From positions 561,001 through 625,000 of the forward strand of contig CAJNDS010002078.1 of NCBI GenBank assembly GCA_905221605.1: a stretch of 64,000 nucleotides of DNA, read 5' to 3'. The stretch comes from Symbiodinium natans (taxonomy: Eukaryota; Sar; Dinophyceae; Suessiales; Symbiodiniaceae). Positions 31,243 through 41,207 of the stretch are shown piece after piece (position 1 is the stretch's first letter; every line of letters starts with the position of its first letter). Under the pieces are notes generated by a model. It worked only from the letters and a program-made list of their open reading frames with translations, was not told the DNA's origin and made no database searches. The translations under genes were made by a program, and so were the position numbers.

Positions 31243-31574
31243 ATAGCTGAAGTTTTGCGAGAATCCATGCTATCCCTCAGTGCTTCGAAGTGGCAGCATC
31301 ACATCATGCCAGCATCAGCTGGTAGAGTGTAGAGTCGGAACATCGACTGCAGTTGCTTGGCTATAGTGGGAGGAGTGCACTCGTTTCTACGTTGTTCACG
31401 TCAAGCGGTGCAGCCGCCGCATTGCGCCACGCACTTCGCACGTCAAGTACAGCAATGTTGAACATGGAAAACAAGCGCACATCCTGTAAAAAGTGCACCA
31501 GGCTCCTCGCACGCCAGTTTGCAAGCATGAGATTGAAGATATGTTCTCACGGCAGGAACACGTTTGAAGTTTAA
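31243..31574 (+). CDS. Two candidate exons, unknown gene
   Basis: Exon 31243-31321 (IAEVLRESMLSLSASKWQHH IMPASA, donor G|GTAGAG). Exon 31353-31574 (GRSALVSTLFTSSGAAAALR, NMENKRTSCKKCTRLLARQF) ends with TAA at 31572-31574. Phases of the two do not match, so one border is wrong. SCKKCTRLLAR has a CxxC pair but no further zinc ligands in register. Confidence 0.4.
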
Positions 31575-32030
31575 ACGTTTAAGCGATTAGGCGTTTTAAC
31601 TGTTTGAACAGAGTTCGGGCTTTGGAGCGTTGAAACAGCTTAAGAAGTTCGCAAGGCTCAACGTTTACACATTTGGTGGGGCTCCAGGGCGTTTAAACAC
31701 GTTGAAGAAGTTGTTGCCAAGTGTTTAGACAGTCCTCCGGGCAATTGTTGGCCCAAGATTGGTGCTCTGCAAAACCCCGGAGCTGAAACTTTGAGAACCT
31801 AAACCTTGTAACCCCAAAGCCCCAAAACCCTCAAACCCCAAAACGCATACTCTTTGCAGCCACTCTGTGCTTACGCTTAAACATATGTTTAAGCATGTCT
31901 GCGTTTAAACATTTGACAGTTTAAATGGTTTTAATGTTTAAACCACGTTTAAACCGTTTAAACATTCTGAACCGCAAGGTCGCCGTGTGTAAACATTGTG
32001 CGTGTAAATGCCGACAATCTAAACCATGTA
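31560..32030. other. GTTTAAAC-rich palindromic stretch
   Basis: At least ten occurrences of GTTTAAA / TTTAAAC or near matches, clustered at 31560-31720 and 31870-32030, some as perfect palindromes. It looks like a diverged variant of the TTTAGGG-type repeats. No coding exon inside. Confidence 0.6.
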
Positions 32031-32058
32031 AACACAACCCCCCGCCCAACCCTGGCAG

Positions 32059-32490
32059 GCGGAGGTGCTGGGTAATTTCTTGCACTTCGGCGCCGTTTGG
32101 TGTGGGGACCCAGGATGTAGCTCTGATCATGATTGTACACGCGGCCCATGCGTGTCTTGTCTTACCATAGGGTCGAGTTCTCAGCAGAATTGATCGTTGT
32201 GGACGTGTGGGGGTTGACAGAGGATGCCCTGTTCCTGCACGTTTCCTGCAAATGGCATGCCAATCTAGAGTCGGCGAATGTCATTCACATCCAAGCACTT
32301 GCGTACACCACCATTCAGGGAGGGCTCTGAAGCGCGGGCAGAATGGGCCAGAGTGCAGCAGCTGAATGCTGCCACAAGCAAAAGGCGCCCGAAGGATCCA
32401 GCCATCATAGATCTAAGGACAAACCGACGCACTCCAAGCCCCGAAAGCCTACACCTCCCTGCAACCAGTTCTCCCTTCTATAAACTCTAA
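32059..32490 (+). CDS. Cluster of coding exons, unknown gene
   Basis: From 32059 (acceptor TGGCAG): AEVLGNFLHFGAVWCGDPGC, Cys-rich. From 32171 (acceptor CCATAG): VEFSAELIVVDVWGLTEDAL then FLHVSCKWHANLESANVIHI, open to TGA at 32328. From 32319 (acceptor ATTCAG): EGSEARAEWARVQQLNAATS and a basic Ser/Pro-rich tail to TAA at 32488-32490. The last two overlap in different frames, so they are alternatives or joined by an unseen splice. No family recognised. Confidence 0.45.
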
Positions 32491-32931
32491 ACATACAAGG
32501 CATGTCTGACAAAGGGAGCTCTGAAAAAGGGACGCCCTAAACCCCCCAAATAGGGACCGTAGTTTGCTCAGCAAACCCCGAGGCTGATGCCCAAACTCGT
32601 GGCCCCAGTCCTTCTTCTAGCGCTCTGGGCCGTTCTCCGCCTCGAGAGCAGCCGGCCCCTACAGGGAGGGGGTGGGGGTAGGGCTTAAGGTTGAGGCTGG
32701 GGTTTACGGTTTACTTTAGGGTGTGGATTACTGAGTAGGGTGGCTTGCTGGTGCTAAAAGCAGTCAGGCCGCTTGCTCAAGGCCCTATACCGCAGCCCTT
32801 TGATCCTTTTAGCACCTCGATCCTTTCATGGCCTCCAGGGCCATTCAGGATGGGTTTAGGGTGGTTTAGGGTGGTCGGAAACTGAAACTCAAGCCTAAAA
32901 TTCAATCCCACAAATGTCAAAGCATTTTGGG

Positions 32932-33034
32932 AAACACAAGCCATGTCTTACAACCATCCGATATACTCTGCGTCTGCAAACTCGAAGCGCTGCAAGCCTC
33001 AATTGCCCCATGCCCTATAAACCCTGTACTTTAA
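32932..33034 (+). CDS. Possible exon
   Basis: After TGTCAAAG the frame reads AFWETQAMSYNHPIYSASAN then SKRCKPQLPHAL and TAA (end approximate). An overlapping frame is also open. Confidence 0.3.
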
Positions 33035-33134
33035 AACCTTCAGGCTCGTGTTGGGGCCCGAAGCCTAACGCCTACCGTGGGCAGACACCTGAGCTGGAAA
33101 CCCTAGTACCCTATCTTTATAAATATATAGCCAA

Positions 33135-33245
33135 TAGTTTATAGGGTTTATAGGGTTTACAGGGTTTATAGGGTTTATAGGGTTTATAGGGTTTATAGGG
33201 TTTATAGGGTTTATAGGGTTTATAGGGTTTATAGGGTTTATAGGA
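33135..33245 (+). repeat. TTTATAGGG tandem array
   Basis: About twelve copies of a 9-nt unit GTTTATAGG, one carrying C for T, ending in TTTAGGG. It is the reverse complement of the CCCTATAAA array at 55925-56047. The Asn-Pro-Ile repeat ORF on the minus strand is an artefact. Confidence 0.95.
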
Positions 33246-33327
33246 TTTAGGGACCTCAAGTTGGGACCATTCCCTTTTGAGCGGAACTAGGGGCTTGGAA
33301 AGGGCAGACGGTTGGCTTGGCAGGCAG

Positions 33328-33818
33328 TACTACGACCCCTACGCCCGACGGCGGATGCTGCAGCGCTTGCGCTCCGACGTGGCGAAAGTGGAAGGAGGGC
33401 CTAGCAGGCGCAGGAGGGTTTAGGGTTGGGCGGGAGGGAATTCGCAGGAGAAGGCGAGGTTGAGAGAAATGAACTTCGTGAAAGACGCTCTATAAGCGAA
33501 GGAGACTAGCAAGTCTTTTACTTCATACCCAGTTCTGCACACCATTGCAGCAGTCCACTGCTTGGATTGCCAGGTTATCGAGTACAGAGGCTAGTTCTGT
33601 GTGGGTACTGACACATGCAGCCTGCCACCTTGAATCTATACCCGCCTGTAGCCCGTGTATGTTGTAGCGGGGTCTGGGATGCAAGCCCACACCCTGCGCT
33701 TTGCAACCGCGAAGTGAAAACCTTTCCCATTCTTGTCCAAGATCTGACCGTAACAGCCAAACCAGATTGCATCACACGAAAGTTGCCGGCCCAACGCCGG
33801 CCTCGAAATTGTCATTAA
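33328..33818 (+). CDS. Two coding exons, unknown gene(s)
   Basis: Exon 33328-33417 is GC-rich with a good acceptor (GGCAGGCAG): YYDPYARRRMLQRLRSDVAK VEGGPSRRRR, donor AGG|GTTTAG. The following intron opens directly with a telomere-like word. Exon 33621-33818 (acceptor ACATGCAG, phase 0): PATLNLYPPVARVCCSGVWD, REVKTFPILVQDLTVTAKPD, ending at TAA 33816-33818. The basic N-terminal exon and Cys-containing C-terminal exon are both phase 0 compatible. Family unknown. Confidence 0.5.
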
Positions 33819-33829
33819 TTAACATTCAG

Positions 33830-34687
33830 ACTTGGACAGCGTTCGTAAGGAAACGGGCCGGGGTAATTATCACGTAGTGCTGAGAGCTTCGACCAATTCC
33901 CCACGCCTGCGCAGAAACATCTTCATATCTTCGTGTTTTAGCCTGTGAACCCCTCACCTTGACCTCCAATGCCGCAGGGCCCGGCGGGCTGCGTCCTTTG
34001 CAAACACGGATCCGGCCCTGATTGTTCAGGTCGCCGCGGGATTGAGGTTTTTGGTCTTTAAGGTACGCACTCCACGGTGGTTCTATCAGAAACCTCCAAA
34101 GGTCCATGGTTGCTGTTCACCCCTGTCAGGGGTTTAGGGTTTAGGGTTAGGGTTTAGGGTTTAGGGTTTAGGGTCTGCAGCCCTCGCCCCCAAAGCTCCA
34201 GAGCCCCTACAGCCTCAATACCCAGCAACCGAAGACCTTCCGGGAACACCCAACATGCCGCAGCGTGAGGAAGCTCAAAAAACTCTAAGTTATCAACAAA
34301 TTCTAAAGCCCTAAATCCCCAAACCCGATAACACTACCAGCAGTTAAAACCCTCAGGCCTGAAGACCTCGGCGTGAAAATTCCCAACGCATCCTGCACCT
34401 TGGGGTTACTTAGGGTTTGGGGGGTAGGGAGGGGTCGAGAGCAAGCGGTCCATGACACAAATTCTCAAGCTGGAGCCCCAAAAGCAGCGCAAGATCTACA
34501 AGAAGGGAGCAGCCCTTGAACCCTAAACTCTTGAAGCTCTAAACACCCCGGAACCCTATAAACCCTAAACCCCTCACATCTCTGATATGAGCTTCTGCAG
34601 GCGATCTCAGAGTCCGATGCCGACGAAGGTGGAAGTGACAAACCCAGGCAGCATCATTGGGGTTTACACGTCTATCGGTTGCTATAA
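33830..34687 (+). CDS. Four phase-matched exons, unknown gene, complete 3' end
   Basis: 33830-33944 (LDSVRKETGRGNYHVVLRAS, RLRRNIFISSCFS; donor CT|GTGAAC). 33978-34101 (ARRAASFANTDPALIVQVAA, RTPRWFYQKPPK; donor AAG|GTCCAT). 34181-34264 (PSPPKLQSPYSLNTQQPKTF; donor AGC|GTGAGG). 34601-34687 (AISESDADEGGSDKPRQHHW, then TAA). All three junctions agree in phase. The second intron starts with TTTAGGG repeats (34131-34175) and the third ends with CCCTAAA words before its acceptor. A basic core with a helix, then a disordered tail. No family recognised. Confidence 0.6.
34131..34175 (+). repeat. TTTAGGG array near a donor site
   Basis: Six TTTAGGG units with one GGGTTAGGG variant, 30 nt into the intron after the exon ending at 34101. 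Confidence 0.95.
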
Positions 34688-35030
34688 ACTTATGGAAGGG
34701 TTGACTTTTGTTCGGAGCAGGGGGAGGGGGGATTGGTTGATAAGTTTATGGGGTTCCTAATTCAGAGTCCTTTATACTGTCTAGAGGATTTGTAGACCTT
34801 ACTCCGAAACAGAGTGTGTACACTATAGGGCTTGCGGGTTCAGGATCAAAAGGGCTTTGGTTTTGCTGTGCCATGAGGGCTTGAGGCACGTGCGTGCGTG
34901 TGTTGTGCAATAGCAACACTGCGTGGGGCCCGCCAGCAGAATACACCTTACAAGCTTTCTGGGTCTTATTCGGTTTGGGCTGATGTTCCCATACACATTC
35001 ACCTATAAGTATATGCACATACATAAACAG

Positions 35031-35277
35031 CTTGCTGCCGTCCTGTGCCACAAGAGTCGCAGCTCTGTGTCCGCGATGGCGGCCTCTTTTACAATCCCAC
35101 CCGCAACCCTGGTCCATCGACACCACAAGCCCTATATATAGTTTATCACTGAAGTCCTAAGCCACAAACGAGCACGCAGAAACGGTATGGGTGTTCCTCA
35201 TCATGTCGCTTCACATCGCACGCCAGGAGAGGTCCTTCCAACAAGTCCAGGCCGAGAGTGGAGGGCTTTGGGGCTAA
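35031..35277 (+). CDS. Two candidate exons
   Basis: 35031-35141 (LAAVLCHKSRSSVSAMAASF, TAG at 35139; possible earlier donor CTG|GTCCAT). 35162-35277 (TNEHAETVWVFLIMSLHIAR, QERSFQQVQAESGGLWG, TAA) contains a short hydrophobic segment. The two overlap in gene-end signals, so only one may be real or they belong to different genes. Confidence 0.4.
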
Positions 35278-35472
35278 GGATTGGGATTTCGGGTCACTTC
35301 GAGAATCTCACTTTTATATTTTTAGGGCACAGTCGCAGGTGGCCTTTCTTGATTTGGGGGGGGGGGGGGGGGGCCGAAACCTTGCAACCTTGGAAAGTTG
35401 TGTGAGATAGCAGCTGACGCCTCCCACAGCGGGCACCGCGGAAGGGATGTGAAAAATATAGGGTTTGCGTAG

Positions 35473-35560
35473 AGCCACTGGTGCCACGGGTGCTTCACCG
35501 GATGGGCAGAGTGGGCAGTGTCAAGGGCAGTTTGGGGCTGGCCTGTGCACCTGGCCCTGA
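35473..35560 (+). CDS. Possible exon
   Basis: After TTGCGTAG it reads EPLVPRVLHRMGRVGSVKGS LGLACAPG and then enters CCCTAAACCCCAAA repeats. Confidence 0.35.
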
Positions 35561-35632
35561 AACCCTAAACCCCAAACCCCAAACCCCAGACCCCAAACCC
35601 CAAACCCCAAACCCCAAACCCTAAACAAACAT
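35559..35632 (+). repeat. CCCCAAA / CCCTAAA array
   Basis: Nine to ten 7-nt units, mostly CCCCAAA, flanked by CCCTAAA units: a diverged telomere-like tract. Confidence 0.95.
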
Positions 35633-35835
35633 TCCCCACTTGGGTGGGAATCAAATCAAGCCCGGAAGCACTCACGTGGCACGCAAGGCCCCCGACCCGA
35701 CCCCTCGGCACCATCGGGTGCCAACTTTAACCAACTCAGATTCTGGATGCTTGCGGTCGAATGGTTTTGGGGCACCTTCGTTTCCCCAAAGGCCTTAGTT
35801 CGTTCAGGACCAGAATGATTCTAATCAGCCGCTAG

Positions 35836-35929
35836 GTCGCCCGACGGCGATGACGACGAGGAGGCGACACCTCCCAGCTTACGGTTATGGATTCGGTCCC
35901 TCGAGGGCCGTGAGCTTCAGCTTTCAGAT
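35836..35929 (+). CDS. Acidic exon with a ubiquitin-like-looking strand
   Basis: Acceptor CCGCTAG; reads SPDGDDDEEATPPSLRLWIR then SLEGRELQLSD, donor GAT|GTCTCA. The pattern LRLWIRSLEGRELQL resembles the first beta-hairpin of ubiquitin-like domains that often start dinoflagellate repeat proteins (inference from pattern only). It is 15 kb upstream of the WG-repeat gene, so a link is not claimed. Confidence 0.45.
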
Positions 35930-36328
35930 GTCTCAGTTTTTTGCTAATCCGGCAACCCAACAGCAGAATCCCACGGCCGAGTCTCAGATCCCTCAAGCCG
36001 ACATCTCCCCAAGCTGCACCTGTGAATTGCCAAACATACATCACACTCCCGAACCGAAAATGGACCCTAAACTCCAGAACCCTATAGATCCCTTTTGTAG
36101 CGTTGCAAAAACCCTGAAAACCATCTAAACCCTAAACCGCAGGCTCCCTCTGCTCCGACCCTGGGCGAGGTTGCCCGGTTCGTGGCCCCTGTGGGGCCCT
36201 TGGCGAACCCGGGATTGGGGTACCGAAGTTTCGGGGCTTAAGGGGGGGGGGGGGGGGGCTTGTGTAGGTTTTAGGGGTGTACGTAGGGTGTAAGGGTTTC
36301 AGAATGTTGTACGGTTTAGAGTCCCAAG

Positions 36329-37697
36329 ACAATCGGCGGCCATGGTACATAAATTGATGCTGCCATTGATGGAAAAGTTTATGCAAGAGTGTGTAGTGTG
36401 TAAGGATATGGAGTGCCATTGCCGCGAACCCTTTCGCGAGGCAACCGTATGGTACCCTCAACCCTACCAGCAAGCACGTTCTGCGAAGTGTTGGGTAAGG
36501 CCTCTGCTCGAGAGACCTACTATGTAAGTTCCCATGCCAAGAGGAGCCCTTCACAAGCTACCATGCGGCCCAAAAACCCAAACCTGAAAAGCCCCGAGCC
36601 CCTTCCTGCGAGTCCTGCTGCGTCGTTATCGCGAACTCCTCCATGACCTCCGTGGACAAAGCTTTCCTTGGCAGGTCGAGGCGACCCCCTAAGCCGTGTA
36701 GAGCCTATGGTAATCGGAGGTTCTCTAAAGTCGGGTCCATTTCGTGGGGGTCCTGAAGGGAGTTGTAGGGACTGTAGGGTGAAGGAACTGGGCTTCAGGA
36801 TTTTTGCGACTCTGCAGATGCCGCAGTTCGAGACATTGCAGATGTGTTGTGGGATTCGGATGGACATGTCTGGGTTTTGTTCGCGACTCTAATGTAGTTC
36901 TTGAGTCTTGAGTGAGTGTTCAATGAACAATGAATGCAGCATCATCACTCCCGTGGCTAATGGCTAACAGACCGCCCCGGATAGAAAGGACACCCCCTGA
37001 GGCTTTGACCCTAAAGAGCCGATTTGGGTTCCAGGGAGTGCAGGTATTCCGAGAGTGTATACTCCTCCTCCGGCAGCGTACACCAAAGCTTTCAAGGTAT
37101 CCGCAGTCATCGTAACCCCATTCCCGCATTCACAGGGCAGCCGGGTCCATGCGCCATTCTGTGGACGGCAGAGCTTGCGTCTAACCTATGCGCAACTACA
37201 AACTCCCCAAGCCTGACAGCAAGAGGCCCCTGAACCTGACATCTTATGCCGCACTCCGCCACAGTTCACTGCAGCTTGCGGCGATGGGGCCAGCCGCATC
37301 GATTTTCGACAGTTCCTCGCCCCTTCGGCCGCAATGGGGGGGGAGGGGGTATCAGAGGCAAGGCTTAGGGATCTTTGAGGATTCGAAGGGATTTTCGGGT
37401 TGTTGGCCTATTCGTTTAGATTTGTTGAAGGGTTTGGCTCTTCTCCCGGTAAGCTATAGTATAATCCTCCACATTTTTATTTTTGTTTTTGCTTGGGTTT
37501 GGCCGTGGTCGAGACAAGACACATCCCACACGGAGTCCGGACTAGGAAATCCCTGTAGAGTCTGTAGCGTTCCCCGAGTTGGTGGGGCCATCGCGCAAAG
37601 TTGTTGGAACAGATGACTGCATGTCTGCATAGAATGGCGACTTTTTAGCATCAAGCAGTTCCTACAAGACATCACTGGGTCCATGGGTTGGCTCTGA
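36329..37697 (+). CDS. Multi-exon unknown gene, about eight exons
   Basis: 36329-36494 (VHKLMLPLMEKFMQECVVCK DMECHCREPF; donor TGG|GTAAGG). 36529-36674 (FPCQEEPFTSYHAAQKPKPE, APSCESCCVVIANSS), joined in phase by a 34-nt intron. 36818-36893 (AAVRDIADVLWDSDGHVWVL). 36971-37096 (PPRIERTPPEALTLKSRFGF). 37136-37178 (AAGSMRHSVDGRAC). 37212-37348 (PDSKRPLNLTSYAALRHSSL). 37561-37599 (SVAFPELVGPSRK). 37656-37697 (QFLQDITGSMGWL, TGA). Phase agrees for 1-2, 3-4, 4-5, 5-6 and 7-8. CVVCKDMECHC and CESCC could bind metal, but no known finger is matched. Confidence 0.5.
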
Positions 37698-37739
37698 TAC
37701 TTAAGTCTGAAAGCAGTGGGGCTGGGGTAAAGCGGCCAA

Positions 37740-38262
37740 CAGCGCTGAACATGCACTACAGCAGAATATGTAACATACAATCCTAAGATCTACTGTCCAG
37801 CATTTCCAAGAATCATTCCTGTCGAACCCCCTTTAGTAAACGTTAATAAACAGAGATGTGAGAAGAACACAGAACTAATTCTAAGGTATGAGAATGCTGG
37901 ATTTCCAAGATTTGTAAATGCCAATTAAAGGTTTTCGTTCCGGTTGGTAAGCATATTAAAATTGTAACTCCTGAAAAACAAGCTCTTGTATCATTTTCTA
38001 AACCTGTATGCATGTGATGCCCCAAAACAAGACTTCCAAAGATTATTACTTGCAAAAATGATCTCAAGTGCAGGAATTATTACGATGTAAACGTACACTT
38101 CTGGATGTCCAAAAAACTAAAGTAAGTGTTGACAGAATATTATAGGATCTCGTCCAAATATAATTATAGGATCGAAGAAAAGTGCATTAGAATGAAGATC
38201 ACCCAATATCAACAGAAGTGTACCAGAAAAGGTTGGTAATGCTAAAAAAGGCAAAGAGTTGC
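37740..38262 (-). pseudogene. cox1: Nuclear copy of mitochondrial cox1 (NUMT), decayed
   Basis: The AT-rich minus strand reads pieces of cytochrome c oxidase subunit I in order: SLPFLALPTFSGTLLLILGD, NALFFDP, DPIIFCQHLL then a stop where Trp is expected, FFGHPEVYVYIV; then, in another frame, FGSLVLGHHMHTGLENDT, FSGVTILICLPTGTKTFNW; then, shifted again, GGSTGMILGN and a diverged LHDTYY-like block. These match the conserved HPEVY and HHM helices around the haem a3/CuB site. The segment between HPEVY and HHM is shortened, and there are in-frame stops and at least two frameshifts, so it is non-functional. Base composition is clearly different from the GC-rich neighbours. Exact ends are uncertain by tens of bases. 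Confidence 0.85.
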
Positions 38263-38339
38263 AGCACCTGTTTAGGTCGGCAAGGTCTGTCATTCTTTGC
38301 TAGCTCTTAGCGGAGGAGCACCCGATGTTGCACTGAGAG

Positions 38340-38538
38340 TCTCCCAGGTTTTTTGAAGGAAGAGGTCGACAGAGCTACTTGTAAGCGTGCTCAACGAACG
38401 AAAGTAGCTAGCCGGGCCGGGCCGCAGAGGTTCCTCTTGACTTTTTTGAACACGGCCCAGCCCTCAGCTGGCAAGACAATCCGGGTGTTGGGGGCTAACA
38501 GTTTTTTCTTTGTGAAGGAGTTCACAAGGTTGCTTTGA
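38340..38538 (+). CDS. Probable terminal exon
   Basis: After CTGAGAG the frame reads LPGFLKEEVDRATCKRAQRT, GPQRFLLTFLNTAQPSAGKT, FFFVKEFTRLL to TGA at 38536-38538. It lies just beyond the cox1 insert. Basic; no family recognised. Confidence 0.45.
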
Positions 38539-38714
38539 GTTTTGGATCTCGGGGTTGCAGCGTTCAGGGTCTTTGAGTCTAAAGGGGCCTCAGAGATATC
38601 TTTGCCTCCGCATGCCGCAGCTTTCCTTTTTCAGGGCTCGGCTCCCTTAACATCCCCGTGAAGTCAACCAACCAGGGTTACCTTACGGCTCTGTATTCCC
38701 ATGCTACTACTCAG

Positions 38715-39530
38715 GTCGGTTGGTTCGGCACGGGAAGAATTCCGGAGCTGTCAATGCGGAAGCAGCCTTCAGAGGGCCATTGAGGGGGGCGATGGTCCGA
38801 GGTAAGTTCCGAATCACTCCCTGAAAGCCAGCAGCACGTTTAGCTTCGACCCCAAACCTCAAACCCCACACCCCAAACCCCCATAAACCCATAAACCCCA
38901 AACCCAGGCCACGCTGAGTCTGCTGGGCATGTCGGCAGGCGATCCGGCGCCTTGGGCTGCAGACAGTGCCACTCCTTGCCTTTTTTCCGCGTTTCTAGGG
39001 CCGAATGTAGGTATAGGGATGAGGGTGCCAGAGGCCCTTTCTCTAGGTTGCTCGTGCGTGTTCTTTGTAGACGGTTCGAGAGGGAAACCATTTTCAGAGC
39101 GTTTAATTCAAAATGCCGGGGCTTGGGGCTTTCAGTTTTAGGTTGTCTGGCAGTGGTGGCTCAGGGTTCAGGATCTTGGGCAGTTTTGAGAGCTTGTAAC
39201 TTTGCAATTGGCAGGGTCGCTGTTGCTCGACTGTTTGGCATTTGGGTACCCAGTGCCCGTGCACCCCTAGTGCATGCCTTTGGTTCCCTGGTGTTTGTGG
39301 AGTGTCACCTTCTGCCCCTCTGTACGAACCGATCGAGCTACTTTGTTCCCCGCGCCCAGTTTCCCAAGGCTCAGTTCAGCGTTCCAGACACCCGAAGCCT
39401 ACTCGTGCCCAGGCCAAGGTGCGGACGGTTCGTTCGCATGCGATTTTCCTGGCAACTGCCTCAGGCACCTTGGCGTGACAAGGGTATTGGGGCTTCTAGG
39501 CTTCTAGCCATTGTGAGAGAACTGGCATAA
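38715..39530 (+). CDS. Internal exon plus long 3' exon, unknown gene
   Basis: Exon 38715-38801 has acceptor CTACTCAG and canonical donor G|GTAAGT, and reads RLVRHGKNSGAVNAEAAFRG PLRGAMVR. The next acceptor, ACCCAG at 38907, gives a phase-compatible frame open for about 200 codons (HAESAGHVGRRSGALGCRQC onward) to TAA at 39528-39530. The intron is 106 nt and ends in CCCAAACCC words. A competing frame at 38908-38960 (ATLSLLGMSAGDPAPW) is also good, so the second exon is less certain than the first. Confidence 0.5.
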
Positions 39531-39623
39531 TATTGAACAGCTGCCAAGACACTCCGTACTTTCTCGGGACCGCGCTGACATGAAGATTAGGAGATGCAGG
39601 ATGTTTATGTCATTATCGCCTAG

Positions 39624-40027
39624 CCGCAGTCGTCGGCCGATCTTCCTTCTTCCCCTGTCCACGCATTGCCCAAAATGATTGCGCCAGGCATCCTACTGGG
39701 CCACTTGGCACGATCATCAGTCGTCAGAGTCGAATTAAGCCCTCAACGGTTTCGCGTAAGCTGTTTGAGCTCTGGATGGCCCCCTTTCCAGCCCCCCAAC
39801 ATTCCCATCCTCCTACAAGCCAACGTGTTTTGTCCCCCCCCCTCGAGCCGCTAGTCCACGAAAGGGGAGTGAACTGGAATCTGGATCCTAAGGTGGATTT
39901 CTCTGCGTGTTTGCAACGCCGCTCACTCGCATTCTGGGCGCCAATGCCGCCACTTGCCTGCTTCCGTATATTTTCATGGAAGCCCCAAGCACTAATCAAC
40001 GAATTAAAGCCCGCAACCCACACATAG
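39624..40027 (+). CDS. Two exons of an unknown gene, frame break at a C run
   Basis: Exon 39624-39755 (acceptor TCGCCTAG, phase 0, 44 codons, PQSSADLPSSPVHALPKMIA, GHLARSSVVRVELSPQRFR) ends at donor CGC|GTAAGC. The next part starts at 39792 in phase 0, but the frame that reads on well (HERGVNWNLDPKVDFSACLQ, RRSLAFWAPMPPLACFRIFS, to TAG 40025-40027) is shifted at a run of eight or nine C at about 39834-39842. A homopolymer length error would rejoin them. Confidence 0.5.
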
Positions 40028-40215
40028 ACTTTGTAATGTGGCGTTAAACCAAAGTTGTGGGTTTCGTGGCTCGGTGTTGCCGCGAAGACTGAAGCTTGCC
40101 GACACTCAAACAGTACATTCCTGCAATAACCCCCTACACCCTAAGCCTTGCAAGCTGTAAACCTCTACAACCCCAAAGCCATAAAACCGCAAACCCTGAA
40201 CCAACTACTTGCAAG

Positions 40216-40650
40216 ACATGCTTAGGTGATGCTGCCTTTTTCCGCGCGGTTGCCCAGCCCTGCTTTCAATGTCGAGGTTTTGGGCTTTCCAAAGTACACC
40301 TCAAGGCTTATAAAGAGGGCTTGCAGGCTTCATATCTAAGGTTTAGAATTACAGGATATTTCAGGGCTTACAAGATAGAATGGGGTTCGGGGATAGGGCC
40401 GGACAGGAGTAACAAAATCATGTTAACCTGTAGACCCTAAAAAGCATTATTGATCAGGCTTATGTGTTTTTGTTTTTGTTTTCTTTACATTTATCTTCAA
40501 TGTTCGTGTCTTTTAGGCTCAAGCAGACCAGAAGCCGTTGCATGCTCAAGGGCACTCCACGTGACTTTTTTGCACAGGATCCCAAGTACTTGGCAGGCCG
40601 TTGGGATACTTTGCATTTTCTCTATTGGGTTTGAAGAGGATTCTATTTAG
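40216..40650 (+). CDS. Two exons, unknown gene
   Basis: Exon 40216-40276 (TCLGDAAFFRAVAQPCFQCR, donor G|GTTTTG). Exon from 40517 after a strong pyrimidine-rich acceptor (GTGTCTTTTAG): the phase-compatible frame reads SSRPEAVACSRALHVTFLHR to TAA at about 40650. An alternative frame (LKQTRSRCMLKGTPRDFFAQ, DPKYLAGRWDTLHFLYWV) looks even more protein-like, so the upstream border may need revision. Confidence 0.45.
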
Positions 40651-40706
40651 GATATTTTTGTGAGGGTTTAGAGGGCAAACCCCTGTCAAGCTTCTTCAGG
40701 CTGAAG

Positions 40707-41025
40707 AAGCTTTGAGAAACAACCGCCCCACAAGGTGGCCTACCTGCAGATCCGGGCAATCGGTGCACCGATTGAGCGCGGCACCTCTGTGGCCACCTCC
40801 TTCTGCTTGGCCGAGAAGGACTTGCAACACTGGCTACTTGCCCTCCCCCCCCCTCTCCTCCCACTTGCCCGACTTGCTCTGACTTGCCCCTTGTGCCCCG
40901 TCCCTCACTCTTGTGTACGTCTGCCAAAGCCGACTTCTAGGGCCTTCTCCCAAGCCCTCAAGCTTCACCACCAGAGTGTGATAAACACCAACACTAAGAC
41001 TAAAAGAATGCCTCTAAACCCGTAA
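40707..41025 (+). CDS. Coding exon, unknown gene
   Basis: After GGCTGAAG it reads SFEKQPPHKVAYLQIRAIGA PIERGTSVATSF, then CLAEKDLQHWLLAL and a Pro/Leu-rich stretch. The 5' two-thirds look folded; beyond about 40850 the DNA is C-rich and may be intron. Frame open to TAA at 41023-41025. Confidence 0.45.
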
Positions 41026-41207
41026 GCCCTAAACCATGCTCAGGATGGCACCACCCCACTCTTCGTAACCCTGGTTGGTCTGGTCCAACCGCCAAGAGGG
41101 TTGACAGGGTTTGTGGGCTTGGTCTGCTTTGGGGGTTTGGGGGGAGTGAAGGGATGCGAGGGGGCGCTTGGGGTGAGGATTGGATGCCGTCTGAACCCTA
41201 AATGGTT

